Of a DNA stretch of 64,000 bases, positions 55,929-64,000 are shown piece after piece (positions within the stretch are counted from its first letter, which is position 1; the number at the start of each line of letters is the position of its first letter). The translations under genes were made by a program, and so were the position numbers. Under the pieces are notes generated by a model that made no database searches, was not told where the DNA came from, and saw only the letters and a list, made by a program, of their open reading frames with translations. Source of the stretch: Ophiostoma sp. CBS 140.51 (taxonomy: Eukaryota; Ascomycota; Sordariomycetes; Ophiostomatales; Ophiostomataceae); NCBI GenBank assembly GCA_029298735.1, contig JANSLP010000090.1:1-64000 (forward strand), in the 5' to 3' direction.

Positions 55929-57780
55929 ACGATTGGGATGGGGTGCAAGGTCGGGACATGAGGCCGAATTAGGTGGAGGACGAATGCAAGCTCATGTTCG
56001 ACTCTTGTAGGTGGATGTGTGTGGGGGCGACCATTGATTGCTATTTTGGGTGCGGGGCGGAGCGCAGCCCGCTGAAAGCTTGAAAATGAGGCTGTGGGAA
56101 TTTCGCATTGACAAAAGTGCTCAGTGCAGTCACATACCCCGAGTACAACTGCAACTACATGTACGACGCACATCTGCAGCTACCACCGGGGATCGACTTT
56201 CTGAACGTTTAGGTTTATTTTCTTTTATTTTTGTCTTGTGCATTCATTTTTCACGAGTTGTGTTGGTTGCTTTCATAGGGTATTCTCATAATCATTTTCA
56301 TATCAATTTGCACGTTACACATTGAACACTGGGTACTCTATTCCACGCACGTAAAGCACTCTTCGCCTTGTTGGTTACTTCTGAACTATCTTTATTTTCG
56401 TGTCGAGCAAAAGACTGGTACGGTTGAGCAGAGATAGCATGTTGTATGTCACCGTTTTGTTGCACAAATTGATAAACAAGCGAGCAATGACCCCTTTTTT
56501 GCACATTCTTCACCATTGATCGCTGTCGGTTTTCAGTTTACCCTATCAATTGGGGGCCAAAATCCTCATTTCAATGTGCATATGAGTGGGAGCTGCGGGC
56601 TGAAACGGCAATGTTGGTGTTGAGTAGTATCGTAGTGCAGTTCGTTTTGGCAAGGATCAAAAGTTGTCGAGGCTGACCGGCAAAGAGAACATAAAAAAAT
56701 AGGCGAGAAACGAAAAGGACGAGGCGGCGAGGAGAAGACGAAAAAAAAAAAGAAAAAAGAAATGAACAACCCAAGAAAAACGAGTTGCGTACAGCAAGTG
56801 AAACGAAGAATAAGAAAGGAAAGAAACGAGAATACAACACAACAGGCGCAACAGACGCAAGAAAAAGGGGCCGAGAAAGTCCACTGCTACGTTCGACATT
56901 TCAGGGTCTTGGACTAGGTCCCCAGGTCCCCAAGATCCTGAACTCCCAGGGATCGACAGCGATGCGGATCCTGAAGGGACAGCCTTGTTGGTCTTCTTAA
57001 CCTATTTTGAATTGTTTTCTCACCCTTTTCCCACCCTTCTAACCGTTATCGTTCCTTCGTGTGGACCCCTTTCTCCGCCTTTTCCCTTTTCTTCTTCTTT
57101 TCTTGTTCTCCACCACCCACAACATCCGAAACATCCCAGCTGTCAGCCCAAGTCTTGTGTTCTTGTGTTCTCGTGCACTTCTGTACAACTGCAGCTCTAT
57201 TTTGTTGACGGTGTGGCGCAGGGAAAGCTATCGAGCAGGGATGCGGCCGTTCAGCCGTCTCTCCTCTCCTGGTTGTCTTGCCTTACCTTCCCGTTTCTTT
57301 TATCATAACTCTAAATGAAGAAAAAGAAAAGAAAAGAAAACCAACAGACATGAACCAACATGAACCAACATGGACAGACACATGGTATGCACGTAGGCTC
57401 AGCTTCAACATTATCGTCCATCCCCGTCCATCCATCCTCGTCTCATCTCCAAGCCACACTGTCGATGGATGGTCCCGAGCCCCAGGCTCTTGACCCCCAT
57501 ACTTGTAAGTCCACGCTATCAAGCCTGAGCTTGTCAAGTCTACCATCCTTCGCCTCTCTTTCTCACGAACCCACAACTGCATGGGTTGAGGCTCTGCAAT
57601 GGAGCAGTTAGTTGAAGGAAGTCGTAGATCTTCATAAATATGGCAAGTGGTCCCCCATTCCTATTTTGATTTTAGTTTAAGATGTAGACCTCAACATAAG
57701 TGTTGCCGGCCATCTTCTCTCGTCTCTTGTCTCTTCTCCCTCGCCCTTTATTTGATTTTTGTTATCTACCTTTTTTCAAC
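55929..57780. other. intergenic
   Basis: 1.85 kb with no supported gene. Purine-rich plus-strand DNA near 56,690-56,880 and pyrimidine-rich DNA near 57,000-57,320. Three near-copies of the unit AACATGAACC/AACATGGAC lie near 57,350-57,375. Confidence 0.45.
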
Positions 57781-59803
57781 ATGCACTTTTCAAGATACCC
57801 TCTTTCAATTCTTTTGGCTGGCGGGCTGGCCCCCTTTGCCTCGGCAGGCCTTGTTTCTCGGAGCACGGACGCAGACGTGGAGTCCAAAGCTATCGTGGCA
57901 AGAGACACAACAAAGAACAGCACTGCCATCAACAAAAGATTTACCGGGGCGACCTTATTTGATGGGTGTGTATATCCTTTTCCTCCATTTTGATTTTCAC
58001 TCCTCTAATTCTGCAGTGCCATCCCGATTGGCGACGAGGAAATTGACATTGCCGTCGTTTGCACCGACTGCTACATCACCGGCCAGTTGACAACCGAACT
58101 TACTGTCATCCCATCCAACCACACGACGGTCAACCTGTCGACCATTGCTCACACGTTTGCCAGCGATGTCGTCAACATTACCGACACAGTGGTAAACGAT
58201 GTCGAGGAGATTGTCAAGAACACGACCGAAGCCTTGTTTGATAAAGTGCCATCACTCGACACCTTTGAAACCATTTTGCACAACATTACACGGCCCACCG
58301 TCGATGTCGACTTTGGTCTGAGCGATCTTGTCGCTGTCCCCGAGTACCAGTTTGCTCTGACGTTGGATGAGCTCGACTTGTTTGTGCAGACACAAATGAC
58401 AGTGTCTGGCGCTGCCACCTACACATTGAATCTGTACACATCCGAGTCGCCCATTGGCCTAAAGAAGGGCAACGACCTAGAGCTGGGTATCGTCTTGACG
58501 GCCGACCTGATCCTGAGTGCCGTAGGAAGCCTGGAACTGGAGAGCGGCTTCCACTTGCGCATGGACGAGGGCCTCACGTTAACGGTCGACCTGTTTGGCC
58601 GCAACATCTCCGAGATTGAGTGCCATGGCGGTTCCTTTGAATTTTTGCCCGTGACGGTCAACAGCGCGACCGTCTCCTTGCAGGCCATCCTGAGAGTGGG
58701 TGTGCACGCAGGTATTGTGATGTCGTCGAAAGGCCTCACAGTAGAAGGCGTGTCTATTGCGACGTACAGTGCGGGCTTGGAGACGATTGCCTATGCGGAC
58801 GTGGCCAACTTGACCATTAACGTGGCGGCGGGCTCGGCGATCACAGGAAGTGACAACACCACATCCGTTGACAGCATCAGCAACGTCGACCTCACGACCG
58901 ACACCTGTGATGGCGACGTCTTTGTCGAGGGCATCTTCAACTTTGATATTGGCGCCTCGGCGGGCGCCTCCCTCGAGATTGGCGATTTCCTGTCTTGGGG
59001 TGTACATCCAGAGACGATGCTTCCGGTGTTTTACACGACCGTCACCCAGTGTGTGGGTCAGTCCAGTACGTCGACCTCACCAGGATCGGCGACAGTTACG
59101 GCGACAACATCACCCACAACAAAGGTGGCGGCTCGTGCTGCTACTACCGTGGCCCCTACTGCATCGTCCTTCTCCTCCACCGAGAGCAGAGAAACCACCG
59201 TCGTCAGCTCCGAGTTTGTCTACACGGCCATTGCCTGCCGCTCTGCGGGGCTGATCAATTGCCCTGCTTCTTTGCAGACGACTGCAGTCACGACGGCCAC
59301 CAGCACGACCACGCTGACGGTGGACGCCGCCACGGGCTGGGAGGCCACGTACCCGGCACCAACCGCCACGACACCCATTACCAAGCTGGCCACGTTTGGC
59401 AACAACGTCAAGACTATGGACCTGTCCGTGTCGGGCACGCCCGTCTCTTATGTGCCACCGGTACCCACGACATCGTCGGCGTCGTCGTCCTTAGGAACGG
59501 CATCACCAACGAGTACGCCCGGCCTCACCATTGGCGGTGTCCACCTAACACCGAAACAGGAGCACATTGTCATTGGCGTCACAGTGGGTGCGGGTGTCCC
59601 CTTAATTATTGGTGGCATTGCCCTGATTGTGTAAGTTTTTCTTTTCTTTTTTTTTTACTTCCCCCCTTCGATCGGATTTGATTTATTCGTTTGTTGACCA
59701 CTCCAGATTCCTTGTCCGCCGCAAGAGACAGGCACCCGTCAAGACGGCGCCGCAATGGTCAGCTGTGCCCAGGAACGAGGCAGAAGCGAACATGAGTGAA
59801 TAA
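57781..59803 (+). CDS. type I cell-surface glycoprotein, Ser/Thr-rich stalk
   Basis: Secreted, single-pass surface protein of unknown function. Three exons: 57781-57965, 58017-59630 and 59707-59803, giving 631 residues. Intron 1 (51 nt) begins GTGTGT; intron 2 (76 nt) begins GTAAGT; both end CAG and restore frame. The order is: signal peptide (MHFSRYPLSILLAGGLAPFASA), a short propeptide-like segment with basic dipeptides (VSRSTD, INKRF), a beta-rich ectodomain of about 360 residues with several N-glycosylation sites (NHT, NIT, NTT, NLT) and few Cys, then a Ser/Thr-rich stalk. One membrane helix (about VIGVTVGAGVPLIIGGIALIVFLV) and a short basic tail starting RRKRQ follow. Ectodomains of this type (VDVDFGLSDLVAVPEYQF, an amphipathic repeat) recur in uncharacterised fungal surface proteins. 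The intron splitting the membrane helix is a good check on the model. Confidence 0.78.
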
Positions 59804-60375
59804 AATAAAGAGAAAAAGTCAATGCACAATAAAAAAAGAAATACAATCATCAAGCTGAATTACAAAGCTGTTTTACAAAGTTTAATCATGAAATAAAAAT
59901 AGAAACCAATTGTGAAAATGGACCAAGAACCCAGTCTTGGTTTTTCATGTGTTTCTTACGTATATTGCAAGCCGTTTTGTATGCCAATTCTATCTACACA
60001 ACGCGCCGGAGGGCCATCTTGACCGAGACCGAAACCGTGGTAGCGCACCAGTCTCAGGTCAGACAATCCATGCGTACAACCTGAGGTACCAACCAGCCAG
60101 CTCGTCGCGTGCATACGGACACCTGCCAAGGAGCTGAACAGGGAGGAATGGCGGTAGAGGGTGAAGGAGGCAGAAACCGCTGGCGGCTTCTGTCACGTGT
60201 ATCTTTTTTTGTCACTTGTATTCTTTTATGTCACTTGAATTCTTTCATGTCAAGGATCTGTAACGACAAACAATAGAAAGCGGCCTCATTTGTTGGTTCA
60301 TCATTCATAACATTCGTAGGCTGTCTAAAGTGTTCTCTATTCTAGCAATGTAAGTGTGTACACCGTATCCAAGCC
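59804..60375. other. intergenic between convergent genes
   Basis: 0.57 kb shared by two 3' ends. Three near-copies of TGTCAC(T/G)TGTAT/TGTCACTTGAATTCTTT lie at about 60,192-60,250. No gene. Confidence 0.5.
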
Positions 60376-61797
60376 TCATGCTAGCAAACCTTTGCCGAGC
60401 AGCTCTGCCCCCACCTCTGCGATCAGCGGCTCTTCTGGGAACTGCTTGGCTTTTGATGCAACGACGCCGGCAGCATCCAGTACCCGCAAGAGATCGGCCA
60501 GCTCGCCGTCCAGCGACGCTTCGTATACCAGGTGACCTAGTGCGGCTAGCATGCCCTGCAGGGCACCGGCGGACGCCTGTTCCTGTCCAATGGCCTCGAC
60601 CACGGAGGCAGCAAGCTCGACCTGGTCATCGGCGGGGAGGGCTTGCGCTGGCGTCTTTGTCTTTCTCGCGGTGACGGCAATGTTGAAGAGAAGCGAGGCT
60701 GCCGCAGACCGAGCGCTGACATGGGCGTCATCCAAGAAGCTGGCAGACACCAAGTGGACAAGGGCGGCTCTCAAGATAGCGTCCGACAACAAAGACCGCG
60801 CTGCTGCAGCCGGCGCACCAAACAGGTTGCAGGCCATTTGCAGAGTGACGAGTCGGAGGGCGTAGGGCACGTCTTCACTGTTGACGACCCCGACAACACT
60901 CTGCACGGTCGCGTGGTCGACCTCCTCGGCGGCAAAAAAGGCACTGACACGCGCATCAGCCAGGCTGCATCGGAACAGGTCGACGGCGGCAAAGAGCGTG
61001 GCGCGGGGCAGTGTTGTCACAGACTCGCGCACAAACTTGCCGAGACTCGCAAGGTCGGGCGTGCTGACTGACTTTGTGTTGGCCGCCTTGCCCTCGAGGT
61101 AGACTCGCAAGTCGTGCACAACCGGCTGTGCGGCCACCTCGTCGCCGAGCTTGCTGAGCAGCTTGTCAAGTGGCGGGACTTTGCCGAAAAGGACAGGCTG
61201 CGTGGCGTCGACGTTGCTAAAAGACGGAAGGCGTAGTGTATGATGAAGGTGAGATGGGCGTCCGTTGGAGACGGGCGCTGCTGGAGTTGGTGTAGCCGGT
61301 TGTGCCGTCTCTTGTAGGCCCAACAACGAACCTCTGCCGTTGGCGCCCCGGTTGCCGCCCGTCATGCCGCTCTGCATCAGCTGGGGCAGCAGCATCCGGC
61401 CCATGGGCGTCGCCAGCACCGCGTCAGGCATGCCTGTAATGTGTGCAGGGATACCGTGGCCGACCAAAAAGTGCGAGAACGTGTCTGTAAACGTGTTGCA
61501 GTTGTGCCGGAACAGGTCGTAGGCGGCGGCCGTAAAGCGTGGCCGCAGTGTGTCCAGGTGTACCTCGATGGCTGCAATGGTGCGTGTCGTCGTGCCTAGA
61601 GGCACTTTCTCAAACGGATGGCCGAGATGCGACGAGTAGGGTTGAATGGCGAGAATACCCCCATCATAAACATATTCGCGGCCATTGAGCTCGATCGAGG
61701 TGTGGTAGATGGCGTCGAGCTGGAACCCCAAAAAGCCCATGGACATTTGGCGGGCGAGGCCCTGGGACAAGTCGTAGACCAGAAGTTGAACATCCAT
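60376..61797 (-). CDS. PPPDE (DeSI-type) peptidase fused to a PUL domain
   Basis: Predicted cysteine isopeptidase that would remove SUMO or ubiquitin, coupled to a PUL domain, the Cdc48/p97-binding armadillo-like fold. 473 residues, intronless, start ATG 61797 (MDVQLLVYDLSQGLARQ); the upstream extension to 61920 is outside the family. PPPDE covers about 1-140, with the catalytic pair H32 (YHTSIELNGREYVYDGG) and C100 (FRHNCNTFTDTFSHFL) and the GIPAHITGMP stretch that closes the fold. A disordered linker (about 141-215) follows. PUL covers about 215-473 with helical repeats (LGHLVYEASLDGELADLL near the end). Many filamentous-fungal relatives carry a thioredoxin domain between the two; the linker here is too short for one. 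Role in Cdc48-linked protein turnover is inferred. Confidence 0.85.
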   Translation of the reverse strand: MDVQLLVYDLSQGLARQMSMGFLGFQLDAIYHTSIELNGREYVYDGGILAIQPYSSHLGHPFEKVPLGTTTRTIAAIEVHLDTLRPRFTAAAYDLFRHNCNTFTDTFSHFLVGHGIPAHITGMPDAVLATPMGRMLLPQLMQSGMTGGNRGANGRGSLLGLQETAQPATPTPAAPVSNGRPSHLHHTLRLPSFSNVDATQPVLFGKVPPLDKLLSKLGDEVAAQPVVHDLRVYLEGKAANTKSVSTPDLASLGKFVRESVTTLPRATLFAAVDLFRCSLADARVSAFFAAEEVDHATVQSVVGVVNSEDVPYALRLVTLQMACNLFGAPAAAARSLLSDAILRAALVHLVSASFLDDAHVSARSAAASLLFNIAVTARKTKTPAQALPADDQVELAASVVEAIGQEQASAGALQGMLAALGHLVYEASLDGELADLLRVLDAAGVVASKAKQFPEEPLIAEVGAELLGKGLLA

Positions 61798-62818
61798 TGT
61801 GTGGAGGGGGGGCGTGAGGTGACGTGAGGTGAAGATGGGAGGAGAAGGGGAAAAGAGGGAAGGGCGCAAGTTGAGAAAATGAGGAGCGAAACTAAGAGTT
61901 GAGGTTGCGACGACGTTCAAGGCAGGTGCGATTGACGTCGTTGTTTTCGTGGATTTTGGTAGCCTTCCCCTGAAATTAGTCAGCTTTCAGGCACCTTGCG
62001 AGCCGCGCCGCCCACTGTCGCCTTGCACCAAATAGCGCTGTTGGTGATTCTAGATGCTACCATCGCGATCACCATGTCACGTGGGGAGGAGGCAACAACG
62101 AAACAAGGCAAAATTGAGCAGAAAAATATAAAAAATTGCAGCGATTCAGAGTGTCAATAAAAATGGATTTTTTGCCAAAAATTACGAAAGAACTGTCGAC
62201 TAAATCAGTTGCCCTGGGCTGGCTTCCTTTCTACTACGTACTGCGTGGTGGCCCGGCTGGCCAGGAGGAGTATTATGTAATCTTTCTTCCAGTGTAATCC
62301 CATTTAGGAAGGAATAAGTCTCCGAATAGGGGCCTATTCTCGCAGGACAACAAAAATACAAAATCAAACGACAAGCCAACAGAATAAGATACTTTTTTGA
62401 GAATAGTTGTCAGAATATTTTCAATACTCTAGGATGTTGTCTAATTGTCCGTGTGTCAATGGCGCCTCTTCATGTTACTTTTTTTGATTCTTTGTATCGC
62501 ACAATTATCTCACCAATTGAGCCAAACATCATGAATTTCTGATCATCAGCCCACCGCAGCAATAATAAATCACGATCTTATTTATTTATTATCGTATTTG
62601 TTACTTTTGTATTTTATGTATTTTATATTAATCAATAATTAATTATTTTAAGAAGGACCTCTGGCAGTGCCGGCTGTAAATGACACTGCCTTGTATTATG
62701 AGGGGAAAGGGGAAATAAAGAGGGCCCGAGGGAATGAAGTGAAGGAAGGTAAATGCAAAAAAAAAATTAAAGGAAACACAAAGAAATTGTACAGTCACAC
62801 ATCTATCTCCGCTTTGGC
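61798..62818. other. intergenic, AT-rich end
   Basis: 1 kb between two minus-strand genes. The first part carries the PPPDE-PUL promoter. From about 62,560 to 62,660 the sequence is almost pure A/T, and this is followed by the 3' end of the next gene. No gene was seen. Confidence 0.5.
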
Positions 62819-64000
62819 CTACAGCAGCAGACGGACAGCGACGAGGAGGGCGCTAATAGACGCAACCAGAGTCGAAGCCTGGTTCTGCATGCCGCTGCTG
62901 GTAACAACAGTGGAGCCAGACGACGAGGGGGAAGTGGCGCCCTGGGTGGAAGTGGCGGCGGCGGCGGGAGTGCTGCCAGCGGGAGTGTTGCCAGCAGGGG
63001 TAGTGCCAGCAGGAGTAGTGCCAGCAGCAGGGGTAGTGCCGGCGGCGCTAGAGCCGCTACCCGAGCCGGAGCCAGAACCGGAACCACTACCTGAGCCCGA
63101 GCCACTGCCAGAGCCCGAGCCACTGCCAGAGCCCGAACCGCTGTCGCTACCCGAGCCCGAGCCCGAGCCCGAGCCAGAACCGCTGCCAGAACCGCTACCG
63201 CTACCCGAACCACCACCGACGACAGGAGTCGAGCTCGAGGCGGGTGAGATGGTGTGGGTCAGAGTGCAGGGGCAGTCGGTAATGGTGAGAGTCGTGGCAC
63301 TCGACACAGTGTAGGTGTGCGAGCCCTGAGTGAAGGTGGTAGCACCAGGGCAGTAGGTAGTGTAGGCAGTGACGACCTCAGTAGTGGTAGTGGCGCCCGA
63401 GCCAGCGCCGGCACCAGCACCGTTAGAAGACGAGGCGGAGGCGGAGGCGGAGGCGGAGGCAGAAGCAGAGACAGTGTTGGAGGAGACGGCAGACTTGGAG
63501 GCAGAAGCAGAGACAACGCCCGAGTTGGAAGCAGAGGCAGAACCAGTGGCGGATGCGGATGCCGAACCAGAAGCAGGAGCCGAAGAAGCGACCGACACAG
63601 ACGAAGAGGCAGCCGAGACAATGGCTGAGCCGGAGGCGGAAGAGACAGCCGACTTGGAGGCAGAGGCCGAGCCAGAAACAACCGACGAAGCCGAAGCAGA
63701 GACAATGGCGGAGCCAGAGGCAGAAGCCGACGCGCTGGCCGAACCGCTAACCGACGACGTCTCGCAATCGGCAATGGAGGACGAGCCGACAGATGAAGCG
63801 ACCGAGGCGGACGAAGAAGCAGCAGAGACGATGGCCGAGCCGGAAATGGAGGCGCTGGCAGAAACAGAGGCAGAAGCGCTCACGCTGCCACTGGCACCGA
63901 CACTGGCCGAGGAGGAGGCAGAGCCGCTGACGGACGAAGTCTCGCAGTCCGCAATGGACGAGGGCGAGACGGACGACGAGGCAGCGGAGACAATGGCGGA
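62819..64000 (-). CDS. Ser/Ala/Gly-repeat GPI-anchored wall protein, partial
   Basis: The stop is at 62819-62821. The frame is open to the window edge (394 codons visible) and the N-terminus lies beyond it. From the edge inward: Ser/Ala-rich repeats in which SAIVSA-ASSS and SSIADCETSSVSGSAS each recur, then an SAS-rich stretch. A compact domain follows (VVTAYTTYCPGATTFTQG, TITDCPC) of a kind frequent in fungal GPI-anchored wall proteins. Next come about 30 GS dipeptides in a row, four or five copies of TPAAGT/TPAGTT, and a C-terminal hydrophobic tail (LVASISALLVAVRLLL) after SSGMQNQA, a good GPI attachment signal. Heavy O-mannosylation is expected. The function is probably wall structure or adhesion (inference). 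Confidence 0.82.
   Translation of the reverse strand, partial: SAIVSAASSSVSPSSIADCETSSVSGSASSSASVGASGSVSASASVSASASISGSAIVSAASSSASVASSVGSSSIADCETSSVSGSASASASASGSAIVSASASSVVSGSASASKSAVSSASGSAIVSAASSSVSVASSAPASGSASASATGSASASNSGVVSASASKSAVSSNTVSASASASASASASSSNGAGAGAGSGATTTTEVVTAYTTYCPGATTFTQGSHTYTVSSATTLTITDCPCTLTHTISPASSSTPVVGGGSGSGSGSGSGSGSGSGSGSGSDSGSGSGSGSGSGSGSGSGSGSGSGSGSGSGSSAAGTTPAAGTTPAGTTPAGNTPAGSTPAAAATSTQGATSPSSSGSTVVTSSGMQNQASTLVASISALLVAVRLLL
63046..63222 (-). repeat. (Gly-Ser)n coding repeat
   Basis: A hexamer-type repeat (GGCTCG/GGTTCC-like codon pairs) encodes about 30 alternating Gly-Ser residues with one Asp interruption. It is degenerate at synonymous sites, so it has not expanded recently as a perfect array. 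Confidence 0.7.

Noticed and set aside
52048..61797. Melanin or secondary-metabolite gene cluster
   Set aside because: Only scytalone dehydratase is present; no PKS, reductase, P450 or transcription factor lies nearby.
1..64000. CRISPR array, operons, prokaryotic signals
   Set aside because: No spaced identical repeats; genes have eukaryotic introns and TATA boxes.

Overview
The window is nuclear DNA of a filamentous ascomycete (Pezizomycotina). A Sordariomycete is my best guess, but the sequence alone does not settle it. The signs are split genes with short introns (about 50-76 nt, GTAAGT/GTGAGT donors, CTAAC-like branch points, YAG acceptors), scytalone dehydratase of the DHN-melanin pathway, a methanol-oxidase-type alcohol oxidase, a TRI12-type MFS pump, a cutinase, a NACHT-HEAT STAND protein and GPI-type wall proteins. 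There are no operons. Genes are separate units on both strands, separated by long AT-richer spacers of up to 6.4 kb.

Layout. 1-1,500: tRNA-Leu(AAG) and a gene relic with several frame changes. 1,664-3,743: alcohol oxidase (-). 3,744-10,990: gene-poor ground with a decayed serine-peptidase-like gene, a PaxB-like membrane protein (-) and a diverged copy of a 3' end. 10,994-11,819: secreted cutinase. 11,820-14,834: spacer with a GC island and a probable MULE transposase scrap. 14,835-19,925: intronless 1,696-residue NACHT-HEAT protein. 20,616-21,826: 2-oxoglutarate/Fe(II) oxygenase (-). 23,674-25,295: MFS anion:cation symporter. 25,296-31,731: large spacer with no supported gene. 31,732-35,343: a convergent pair of MFS transporters (TRI12-like and ACS-like). 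35,344-39,465: spacer with a nine-run G-tract cluster. 39,466-48,129: three minus-strand genes (Golgi GT71 mannosyltransferase, mitochondrial PP2C phosphatase, large ArAE-type membrane protein). 50,477-51,024: secreted CVNH-like protein. 52,048-53,272: DUF2293 protein with a probable frameshift at its start. 55,096-55,928: scytalone dehydratase. 57,781-59,803: type I surface glycoprotein. 60,376-61,797: PPPDE-PUL protein. 62,819-64,000: Ser/Ala/Gly-repeat GPI-type protein cut by the window edge.

I see no biosynthetic gene cluster. Several genes do share an outward-facing theme: cutinase, CVNH protein, surface glycoproteins, melanin enzyme, mannosyltransferase and four transport-type membrane proteins. 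The NACHT-HEAT protein is the best candidate for an immune or self/non-self receptor. Exon boundaries were placed by reading splice signals and checking frame; none is supported by RNA data. Family calls rest on recognised motifs, not on database searches.
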